Positions 29,960-37,275 of a stretch of 64,000 nucleotides of DNA are shown here, piece by piece. The position numbers and the translations under genes are program-made. The first letter of the stretch is position 1, and the number at the start of each line of letters is the position of its first letter. Below the pieces are notes generated by a model that searched no databases, was not told where the DNA came from, and saw nothing but the letters and a program-made list of their open reading frames with translations. This DNA comes from Mesoterricola silvestris (GTDB lineage: Bacteria; Acidobacteriota; Holophagae; Holophagales; Holophagaceae): positions 124,001 to 188,000 of the forward strand of contig NZ_AP027080.1 in NCBI RefSeq assembly GCF_030295405.1. Reading direction: 5' to 3'.

Positions 29960-32900
29960 GTCGTCCTCCGGAAGCGGGTCCTGCCGGGGCCAGCGCCGCC
30001 CAGCAGGGCACCAGGTCCGGCCGGGCCAAGCGGAGGGCCCCATAGCACAGGCCGGCCTGGCCATTGAAGAGCCCCGGGAGGGCGACGCCCGAGGTGTGCC
30101 AAGGCAGCCGGTACCGGCCCCTGAGCCGCGCGGCCGTGACCACCCCGGAGCCCAGGGCCTGGGCGGCCTGGACCCATTCGGGGCGGCCCAGGACGTGGCC
30201 GGCCTGGAGAAGGATATCGGCCCGGCCCAGGGCGCCGACGGCCAGGGTATCCGGCCCGCGGGTGCCCAGGGCGAGGGTGGCGGCCATGGCGCGCCCCACC
30301 CCGGCCTCCGCCCCGCGCACACCCAGTCTTCCCAGACCGATTCCCGGCGCGCCGTCGGCCCAGCCCGGCAAGGGGGTGCCCGCGGACCCCCCGGGGGCCC
30401 CTGCGTCCAGGGACAGGTCCTCATCCTGGAGTACCAGTTCGGCTGCTCGGAGGAAGGCCGATTCGCCGGTGGAGGCGTAGGCGCGGGCGAGGGCGGCGGC
30501 CATGCCGGATCCCCCCCGGGAGAAGCCCGGCGGAAACCCGCTCCGGCGAGCGCCACCCAGGAGGGCCACGGCGCCCTGGGCCAGCCCCGCGGCGCGCTCC
30601 AACGCCTCGCTCCACCCGGTCAGGCCGTGGAGGGCCAGGAGGGCGGGAATGGATCCCGCCAATCCATCCACCACATCCAGGGGAGGCGGCGCCTGCGCCC
30701 CCCCATCCAGGGCGGGCAGAAGGCGGCGGGCCGGCCCCAGCCAGTGGGCATCCTCCAGGAGGAATGCCGCCTGGCTGAACGCATACAGGAGCCCCGCCCA
30801 CCCCACCAAGCCATGGGACGGCAAGGCCGCCCATGAGCCCCCACGCTGATGGGGAATGAGGGCCGCCAGGTCCCGGAGAATCGCTTCAGCCATGGCCCTG
30901 GAACCCGCATCGCCCGTGGTGCGGGCGAGGGCCGCGAATGCCAGGGCCACGCCGCCCAAACCCTGGAACAGATCGGGGCCCGCGAAATCCACCTGCAGGC
31001 GGCCCGGAACGGGGAGGGAGCGCAGGGTCACCCAGCGAAGGCGGGCCCCGCGGGGAGCGCATTCCTGGGCCCGCAGCCGGGCGGCGATCCGGTGGGCTTC
31101 CTCCAGCCAGGCCGCTTCGTCCAGGTTTCCAGGGCCCTCCGGCGGGTCGGGCAAGGGATCGGATTCCTGGCCCGGGCGGCCATCCCTGCGGCAGAAGAAG
31201 GAGGCGCGGATCAGGGTTTCCTGGAGGGCCTCATCCCGGGGCCCCAGCTCCCCGAGCCGCCTCCGGACGTCCTGGAGCGGGGTTCGGGGGAAGGCGCGGG
31301 CCACCAGGGAGCCCCCCTCGGCGTCCAGCAGGTCCAGGCCGTCCGTGTTCCCCTGGAACAGGGGGATGTCGCCGCCCAGGAGGGCCTCCTGTTCCTTGGC
31401 CACCACGGGCCACAAGGGGGGTCGGGCGGCTTGCCGATGGAAGGCCTGGCAGAGAAGCTCCAGCCTGAGCCGGACGCTCCGGCCGTCCCGGATGACGTCC
31501 GGAAGGCGGGTCCCCACCAGCAGTTTCTGGTACACGCGGGTGTTCCGGAGGAGCACCCGGACCCTGCGGTTCCGGAACCGGTCCAAGGGGCCGTCCGGTC
31601 GAACCAGAGCACGGGCATGGGAACGCAGGAACGCGTACATGGCCCGGTGCCCGGCCAGGATTTCCTCCAGGAAGGGCTCGGGGGAGAGGGGAACCCCGCC
31701 ATGCATGGCCGTGCTGGGTCCGGGCGGGACGGAATCCGGCCGAAGGACCCGGTCCATGCGGTCGGTGTTGGTTTCCACCCAGCACCAGGCGGGATGCCGC
31801 TGGGCCTCGAAGGAACCCAGGGCGGAGACGTCCAAGGGGTGGGATTGGGACTCGTCCCAGCGCGGGAGGAGGCCCGTGGAGAAGGCCGGGTGGTCGTGGG
31901 GCGGCGGCTCCCCGCCCGCGATGGGGCGAAGCCGGGGGGAGAGCAGCACCTCCAGGTCCACCAGGATGGGGTGTTCCCCGCAGACGATGACGTTCTCCAT
32001 GTGGGCGTCCATTCCGCCCAGTACGCGGAAAAGGGCCAGGAGCATGCCATAGCGGCGGAACAGACGATCCTCGCCCTCCCCTCCGGGGGGGGCGGCGGCC
32101 TGGGCGAACCCCATCCAGCCATGGTCGGGGTGGCAGCTCACATCGAGGACCGCGAAGGGCAAGGGGGGATTCCGGCGGTTCACCCAGGCGAGGAGGTGGA
32201 ACCAGGCCGCATCCAGGTCCAGGTTCCGGGGCTTGTGGATCAGCCGCAGCCCGTTGGCGAACCGGACCTCCACCGGGCAGCGGCCTCCCCGGTGGAGGTC
32301 GCCCAGGTTCCCCCGGAAGCCGGCCACGGCGCCCCCTTCGCCGAAGCGCTCCCGCAGGTGCGGGCCATCCTCCACCAGGTGGCGGATGAGCGCTTCGCAC
32401 TGGGCCTCCCAGTGGGAGCATGTGGCGGCCATCATGCGCGCCAGGATGGGGTAGTCCCCGAACAGGGCCTCCAGGCGCCCCTCCCGCCTCAACGCTTCGA
32501 CCCAGGCCTGGTACCGGCCCTGGCTTGGCCGGAAGGCCGCGCGCATTTCCCGAAGGAGGACACGGGAGGCGAGGGCGCTCACCTGGACCAGGAGGGCCCG
32601 CTCCAGGTCGGCCATGGGGTCGCCCTGGCAGTCAAGTTCCGCCAGGGACGGCAGGGCCCGCAGGCGCAGGCCCGCCGCCAGGACGATGGGGAGGAGGACC
32701 TCCTCGAAGGGTACGGGGTCCTCCCGGTCCAGGAAGGATGGAGGGGGCAGGGAGCCCGCCCCGGCGAGAAGTGCCCGCCAGGCGGGATCCTCCTCCCGTT
32801 CCGGGGCCCCGGCCCCCGGTTCGGAGGGTTCCGCACGCCGTGAAGCCGAGGCCGGGTCCAGGCCGTCCCAGGCCAAGCGCCGGGCAAAGGCCTTCCCGTC

Positions 32901-33023
32901 GCCCCTGCAGGCGGCCTGGCACCAGCGGAGAAGCCAATCCGGGTCCGGCGGCGAATCGGCCGCCGACGGCGGCTCCAGGCGGAAAGGGCCGGCCGTGGGG
33001 CGCATCTCTCGCCGAACGGTCAT
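29946..33023 (-). CDS. Class II lanthipeptide synthetase (LanM) with zinc-less LanC domain
   Basis: 1025 aa, normal LanM length. The N-terminal dehydratase (DUF4135) has its kinase-like residues: HKPRNLDLDAAW (about 263-275), MDAHMENVIVCGEHPILVDLEVL (about 337-360) and NTRVYQKLL. The C-terminal LanC-like domain keeps the fold words but not the metal site: where active enzymes have W-C-x-G-A-P-G it reads WADGAPGIGL (888-897), and where they have L-C-H-G it reads LAVGALGRADILL (927-939). All three zinc ligands are thus replaced. It should phosphorylate and eliminate Ser/Thr of the precursors, but enzymatic thioether closure is doubtful. ATG at 33023 overlaps the stop of the adjacent precursor (ATGA). 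Confidence 0.92.
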   Translation of the reverse strand: MTVRREMRPTAGPFRLEPPSAADSPPDPDWLLRWCQAACRGDGKAFARRLAWDGLDPASASRRAEPSEPGAGAPEREEDPAWRALLAGAGSLPPPSFLDREDPVPFEEVLLPIVLAAGLRLRALPSLAELDCQGDPMADLERALLVQVSALASRVLLREMRAAFRPSQGRYQAWVEALRREGRLEALFGDYPILARMMAATCSHWEAQCEALIRHLVEDGPHLRERFGEGGAVAGFRGNLGDLHRGGRCPVEVRFANGLRLIHKPRNLDLDAAWFHLLAWVNRRNPPLPFAVLDVSCHPDHGWMGFAQAAAPPGGEGEDRLFRRYGMLLALFRVLGGMDAHMENVIVCGEHPILVDLEVLLSPRLRPIAGGEPPPHDHPAFSTGLLPRWDESQSHPLDVSALGSFEAQRHPAWCWVETNTDRMDRVLRPDSVPPGPSTAMHGGVPLSPEPFLEEILAGHRAMYAFLRSHARALVRPDGPLDRFRNRRVRVLLRNTRVYQKLLVGTRLPDVIRDGRSVRLRLELLCQAFHRQAARPPLWPVVAKEQEALLGGDIPLFQGNTDGLDLLDAEGGSLVARAFPRTPLQDVRRRLGELGPRDEALQETLIRASFFCRRDGRPGQESDPLPDPPEGPGNLDEAAWLEEAHRIAARLRAQECAPRGARLRWVTLRSLPVPGRLQVDFAGPDLFQGLGGVALAFAALARTTGDAGSRAMAEAILRDLAALIPHQRGGSWAALPSHGLVGWAGLLYAFSQAAFLLEDAHWLGPARRLLPALDGGAQAPPPLDVVDGLAGSIPALLALHGLTGWSEALERAAGLAQGAVALLGGARRSGFPPGFSRGGSGMAAALARAYASTGESAFLRAAELVLQDEDLSLDAGAPGGSAGTPLPGWADGAPGIGLGRLGVRGAEAGVGRAMAATLALGTRGPDTLAVGALGRADILLQAGHVLGRPEWVQAAQALGSGVVTAARLRGRYRLPWHTSGVALPGLFNGQAGLCYGALRLARPDLVPCWAALAPAGPASGGRRAEP

Positions 33024-33295
33024 TTGCAGAATACGGTCCACGTGTCTCCCGCGGACAGCGCCTGCAGTTCCTTTTCGGAAAGGGCTCCCTCTTCCACCTG
33101 CCTGGGTGGAAGAACGATATGGACGAGGACCGGGGAGGCCTCGTGCACTTCCACGGAGATCCCCTCGGGGATGGGCTTGCCGGTCATTTCCTCGAGGACC
33201 TTCCTGGGATCGGCCAAAAGCCGTGAGCGGAAGTCCGGGTCCTGGCCGGCCTTTTGGACGATGCTGGCCAGCAGGGGGTGCGTATTGTCTATCAT
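33020..33295 (-). CDS. NHLP-leader RiPP precursor peptide 1
   Basis: 91 aa. Residues about 1-80 form a nitrile-hydratase-like leader (NHLP): LLASIVQKAGQDPDFRSRLL, ADPRKVLEEMTGKPIPEGIS, VEVHEASPVLVHIVLP, then LSEKELQALSAG. The predicted core after Ala-Gly is DTWTVFCK, with two Thr, one Trp and one Cys. Long NHLP leaders are typical of precursors handled by LanM, radical SAM or YcaO enzymes and exported by NHLM transporters, all consistent with the neighbours. ATG at 33295 has GGAG upstream. It is translationally coupled to lanM. Confidence 0.9.
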   Translation of the reverse strand: MIDNTHPLLASIVQKAGQDPDFRSRLLADPRKVLEEMTGKPIPEGISVEVHEASPVLVHIVLPPRQVEEGALSEKELQALSAGDTWTVFCK

Positions 33296-33423
33296 GGGCT
33301 CTCCTGGGGTTGATTCAATCGACCCGCCAACCCCATCCTTCCGGCGCACGGGGTGACGCTTTGGGGTTGGACAGGCAAGAAACGGAAAACGTCGGCGCCG
33401 GGGAACGTTTCTCTAGCGTGCGT

Positions 33424-33708
33424 CTAGTGGTGGCGGCAATCGGCGAAGGTCCAGGTGACCGCCGCGCCCATCACCTCCAGTTCGCTTTCGGAAAGGGCTC
33501 CCTCTTCCCCCTGCCTGGATGGAAGAACGATATGGACGTGGACCGGGGAGGCCTCGTGCACTTCCACGGAGATCCCCTCGGGGATGGGCTTGCCGGTCAT
33601 ATCCTCGAGGACCTTCCTGGGATCGGCCAAAAGGGTGGTGCGGAAGACCGGGTCCTGGTCGGCCTTGTGGATGAGGGCGGCCAGCAGGTCTTTGGTCTTA
33701 TCATTCAT
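33424..33708 (-). CDS. NHLP-leader RiPP precursor peptide 2
   Basis: 94 aa and clearly a duplicate of precursor 1. The leader (LLAALIHKADQDPVFRTTLL, ADPRKVLEDMTGKPIPEGIS, VEVHEASPVHVHIVLP, LSESELEVMGAA) is nearly identical, down to silent sites over about 165 bp, while the predicted core VTWTFADCRHH differs. Thr-Trp-Thr and one Cys are kept; a His pair is added. ATG at 33708 has GGAG upstream. It is first in the minus-strand unit precursor 2 - precursor 1 - lanM - accessory protein, behind a good sigma-70 promoter. Confidence 0.9.
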   Translation of the reverse strand: MNDKTKDLLAALIHKADQDPVFRTTLLADPRKVLEDMTGKPIPEGISVEVHEASPVHVHIVLPSRQGEEGALSESELEVMGAAVTWTFADCRHH

Positions 33709-33729
33709 GGGCTCTCCTTGGGCTTGAGG

Positions 33730-33758
33730 AAAATATAAATTCTAAATTGTTTTGTCAA
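33730..33758 (-). promoter_or_regulatory. Promoter of the precursor-lanM operon
   Basis: Minus strand TTGACA (33758-33753), 17 nt, TATTTT (33735-33730), in an AT-rich stretch unusual for this genome. TATATT at 15-nt spacing is an overlapping alternative. It lies about 20 bp before the start codon of precursor 2, giving a short leader. Confidence 0.6.
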
Positions 33759-33843
33759 CCCTTCTTTTGGCCACGGGGAAGGTTCTGATTCGTTGAATAG
33801 CCTGATGAAAGGGGGTGCGGAGGCCGGAGGCAGGGTCTGCCTA

Positions 33844-33871
33844 TTGACGACTTGTATTGTAAATTTATTAT
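33844..33871 (+). promoter_or_regulatory. Promoter of the NHLM export genes
   Basis: TTGACG (33844-33849), 16 nt, TATTAT (33866-33871), 22 bp before the HlyD-like start codon. It faces away from the precursor promoter 86 bp to the left, so one regulator bound between them could control both units. Confidence 0.6.
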
Positions 33872-33893
33872 CTACCCGTCCCCCGGGATCCCC

Positions 33894-35099
33894 ATGTCCT
33901 CTACCCTGTTTCGCCGATCAGCCCTGGATCGCCTATCGAGCCCAGAACGCCTGGACACCCTCATGGAGGTGGTGAACCTGCGGGCCTGGATCGCCCTCCT
34001 GGCCCTGGCCGCGGCCCTGCTGGGCGCCCTGGCCTGGTGCATCTTCGGGAGTCTGGCCGACGAGGTTTCCGGATCCGGGATCCTCACCCGGGAAGGGGGC
34101 TATTTCCCCATCCGGTCCCTCTCCGCCGGGATCCTGGAACGGGTGCTGGCCAAGCCGGGCGATCGCGTGGAAATCGCCCAGAGCCTGGCCGCCCTGGGAC
34201 GTCCGGAGGTGGACCAGGAGCTGGTGGCTCTGGAACGGGAGGTGGGAACGCTCCGGGCGCAGCGGGACGACAGGGTCCGCCTCCTGGACCGGGAAACGGC
34301 GGCCCGGGGCGCCTCCTTCCGGGAACAGGAACGCCAGATCCAGGAGGCGGCTGCGGCCGCCCGGGAGCGGGTGCGGAATCTGGGGGGTCCCGGGGCCCCG
34401 GAACCGCCCGGGGGGCGGGATCTCGAGGAGGCCAAGGCCGCGCTGGCGGCGTCGGACGGCCGGATGCGGGACCTGGATATCCTGAGGGCGGCCAGCGCGG
34501 GGCAGGGCGCAGAGAAACGGTTCCAGATGGAGCAGGACCTCCGCCGGGCCCAGGACAGGCTGGACCAGCTTCGGGTGCGGGACGGGATGGAGCGGATCGT
34601 GCGCTCCCCCTTCGCCGGCAAGGTGATGGAGGTGCTCCGGTCCCCGGGGGAGGAGGTGCGGCCGGGTTCCACCCTCCTCAAGCTTGAACTGGATTCCAGG
34701 CCCCTGGTGGGCTACCTCCTGGTGCGCGGGGAGGGCCACCGCCTGAGGCCCGGAATGGCCGTGCACCTGGAGCCGGCCGGGTTCCGCCGGGAGGAGTTCG
34801 GTGCCATGCGGGGCCAGGTGACGGCGGTTTCCGGCGGACCCGTGGATGTGGAGGCCGTGGAAAACCTCCTGGACAACCGGCAGTTGGCCGCCCAATTGGC
34901 GGGGGCGGGGGACGCCTTCCTGGTGGAGGTGAAGCTGGAACTGGACCCCACGACCCCATCGGGCTTCGGGTGGACGACCCGCCAGGGGCCCCAGGAACGG
35001 TTCGGCAGCGGCACCCTGCTCCAGGCCCGGTTCCAGGTGCGGCGCCAGGCGCCGATCACCCTCATCCTTCCCGCCCTCAAGAAATGGATAAAGGGTTGA
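33894..35099 (+). CDS. NHLM-type secretion periplasmic adaptor (HlyD-like)
   Basis: 401 aa. One N-terminal transmembrane helix (WIALLALAAALLGALAWCIFG, residues about 30-50), a lipoyl-like half (SLSAGILERVLAKPGDRVEIAQSLAALGRPE), a coiled-coil arm rich in R/E/A (about 105-215), the second lipoyl half (VRSPFAGKVMEVLRSPGEEVRPGSTLLKLE) and a beta-barrel domain. It would link the inner-membrane exporter to the outer envelope. ATG at 33894 follows GGGAT. Five bases separate it from the peptidase-ABC gene, and the three plus-strand genes form one operon. Confidence 0.9.
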   Translation: MSSTLFRRSALDRLSSPERLDTLMEVVNLRAWIALLALAAALLGALAWCIFGSLADEVSGSGILTREGGYFPIRSLSAGILERVLAKPGDRVEIAQSLAALGRPEVDQELVALEREVGTLRAQRDDRVRLLDRETAARGASFREQERQIQEAAAAARERVRNLGGPGAPEPPGGRDLEEAKAALAASDGRMRDLDILRAASAGQGAEKRFQMEQDLRRAQDRLDQLRVRDGMERIVRSPFAGKVMEVLRSPGEEVRPGSTLLKLELDSRPLVGYLLVRGEGHRLRPGMAVHLEPAGFRREEFGAMRGQVTAVSGGPVDVEAVENLLDNRQLAAQLAGAGDAFLVEVKLELDPTTPSGFGWTTRQGPQERFGSGTLLQARFQVRRQAPITLILPALKKWIKG

Positions 35100-35103
35100 G
35101 GGA

Positions 35104-37275
35104 ATGATGCAGGGACTGGCCACCCGCAGGCGCGTGAGGACGCCCACCGTCCTGCAGATGGAGGCGACGGAATGCGGCGCCGCCTCCCTGGCCATCATTC
35201 TGGCCCACCACAAGCGCATCGTGGCGCTGGAGGAGCTGCGGGCGGCCTGCGGCGTCACCCGGGACGGCGCCAAGGCCACCAACGTGTTGAAGGCCGGCCG
35301 GAAATACGGGCTGGAGGCCCGGGCCTTCAAGCGGGAGGTGGAAGGCCTGGAAAGGATTCCCCTGCCCGCGGTCCTCTTCTGGAACTTCAATCATTTCCTG
35401 GTGCTGGAGGGGTGGAACCCCAGGGGCGTCTTTCTCAACGACCCGGCCTCGGGGCCGCGAAGGGCTTCCTGGGATGAATTCGACGAAGCCTACACGGGGG
35501 TGGTGCTCACCTTCGAACCCACCCCGGCCTTTGAACCGGGCGGCACCCGCCCGGGTCTCCTGCGGGTTCTGGCCAGCCGCCTGGCCCAGTCCCGGGGGGC
35601 GGTGGGATACCTGACCCTGGTGGGCCTGGCCACGGCCCTGCCCGCCCTGGCCCTTCCGGCCTTCCTCCAGATACTGGTGGACCGGGTGATCGTGGCCCAT
35701 TCCGTAGGCTGGATCAGGCCCCTTCTGACGGGTCTCCTGCTCCTGACCCTTTCCCGCGCGCTGCTGGGCCACCTGCAGGGGCGCGTGCTTCTGCGGCTGC
35801 AGATGAAGTTGACGGTGACGGGCATGAGCACCTTCCTTTGGCACCTCCTCCGCTTGCCCGCGGCCTTCTACACCCAGCGCTATGGGGGTGACCTGGCCGT
35901 GCGGGTGGCCAACAACCGGGGGGTCGCGGCCTTCCTATGCGGCCGGCTGGCGAACAGCGCGGTGCAGCTCCTGCTGGCCCTCGTGATGATGGGAATGATG
36001 GCCTGCTACGACCTGGGCTTGGCCATGGTGGCCCTGGGGGGGGTCGCCCTGCTGGTTGGAGCGACGGTGCTGGCCAACCGCCAACGGGCGGACGCCAACC
36101 GATCCTTCCTGAAGGACCTGGGCAAGGCCGGGGGCGTGCTCGTGGGCGGGGTGAGCGCCATCGAATCCATCAAGGCCAGCGGCGGAGAATCGGACCTTTT
36201 CTCCCGGTGGGCCGGTTACCAGGCCACCTACCTGAGCGCGCGGCAGAAGGCCAACCACGTGAGTCTGATCTTCATGGCCCTGCCCCCCCTGGCCATGGGC
36301 CTGGCCCAGGCCACCGTGCTGGCCCTGGGGGCCCTCCGGGTGATCAAGGGCGGTTTGACGGTTGGGCAGCTCGTGGCCTTCCAGAGCCTCCTTGCGGCCT
36401 TCCTGGCCCCCACCATGGGGCTGGTGGCCATGGCGGGGGAGATCCAGGAACTCCAGGGCGTCATGGAGGGCCTGGATGATGTGCAGCGGAACCCCCTGGA
36501 CCCCGGCGCCCTCTCCGGGGGGGAGCCCGGGGAACCCAGGCGCATGGCGGGCCACTTGGAACTGCATGGGTTGACCTACGGCTATTCGCCCCAGGAGCCT
36601 CCCCTCCTCGAGGGCCTGGATCTGCGCATCCGGCCCGGGTCCCGGGTGGCCCTGGTGGGCCCCTCCGGGTGCGGAAAATCGACCGTCGCCAAGCTGGTCA
36701 CCGGCCTGGCTAGGCCCTGGGGGGGGGAAATCCACCTGGACGGCCGCCCCAGGGAGCACTGGCCCCGGAAGGTGGTGGCGGGGTGCCTGGCCCTGGTGGA
36801 CCAGGATATCGTCCTCTTTGATGGCACCGTCCGGGACAACCTCACGCTCTGGGACACGACGGTCCCCGAGGAGGCCCTGGTGCGGGCCTGCCGGGACGCG
36901 TGCATCCACGAGGACATTTCGGCCCGCCAGGGCGGGTACGAGGGCCGCGTGGACGAGGGCGGGGCCAATTTCAGCGGGGGCCAGCGTCAGCGGCTGGAAA
37001 TCGCCCGGGCCCTGGTGGGCGATCCCAGGATCCTGGTCCTGGATGAGGCCACCAGCGCCCTGGACGCCGCCACCGAGCACCGCATCGACCAGAACCTGAG
37101 GCGCAGGGGCTGCAGCTGCCTGATCATCGCCCACCGTCTCAGCACCATCCGGGACGCGGACGAGATCCTCGTCATCGACAAGGGCAAGGTGGTCCAGCGG
37201 GGAAACCACGCTGAACTGATGGCGGCGGGGGGGCTCTACGCGCTGCTGGCCCAGGAGGCCGAATGTTCCGCCTGA
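35104..37275 (+). CDS. NHLM-type ABC exporter with C39 leader peptidase
   Basis: 723 aa in the order C39 peptidase - membrane domain - ATPase. The peptidase has Cys24 in MEATECGAASLA, His97 in NFNHFLVLEGW and Asp113 in FLNDPASGP. Six helices span about 160-450. The ATPase has Walker A GPSGCGKST, signature FSGGQRQRLEIARAL, Walker B ILVLDEATSALD and IIAHRLSTI. It should cut the leaders behind their Ala-Gly/Ala-Ala motif while exporting the cores. ATG at 35104 or 35107 cannot be separated. It overlaps the second ABC gene by 13 bases. Confidence 0.94.
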   Translation: MMQGLATRRRVRTPTVLQMEATECGAASLAIILAHHKRIVALEELRAACGVTRDGAKATNVLKAGRKYGLEARAFKREVEGLERIPLPAVLFWNFNHFLVLEGWNPRGVFLNDPASGPRRASWDEFDEAYTGVVLTFEPTPAFEPGGTRPGLLRVLASRLAQSRGAVGYLTLVGLATALPALALPAFLQILVDRVIVAHSVGWIRPLLTGLLLLTLSRALLGHLQGRVLLRLQMKLTVTGMSTFLWHLLRLPAAFYTQRYGGDLAVRVANNRGVAAFLCGRLANSAVQLLLALVMMGMMACYDLGLAMVALGGVALLVGATVLANRQRADANRSFLKDLGKAGGVLVGGVSAIESIKASGGESDLFSRWAGYQATYLSARQKANHVSLIFMALPPLAMGLAQATVLALGALRVIKGGLTVGQLVAFQSLLAAFLAPTMGLVAMAGEIQELQGVMEGLDDVQRNPLDPGALSGGEPGEPRRMAGHLELHGLTYGYSPQEPPLLEGLDLRIRPGSRVALVGPSGCGKSTVAKLVTGLARPWGGEIHLDGRPREHWPRKVVAGCLALVDQDIVLFDGTVRDNLTLWDTTVPEEALVRACRDACIHEDISARQGGYEGRVDEGGANFSGGQRQRLEIARALVGDPRILVLDEATSALDAATEHRIDQNLRRRGCSCLIIAHRLSTIRDADEILVIDKGKVVQRGNHAELMAAGGLYALLAQEAECSA

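Noticed and set aside
30849-32843. Long plus-strand frame opposite lanM
   Set aside because: Shadow of lanM, Gly/Pro/Arg/Gln-rich, no RBS or domain.
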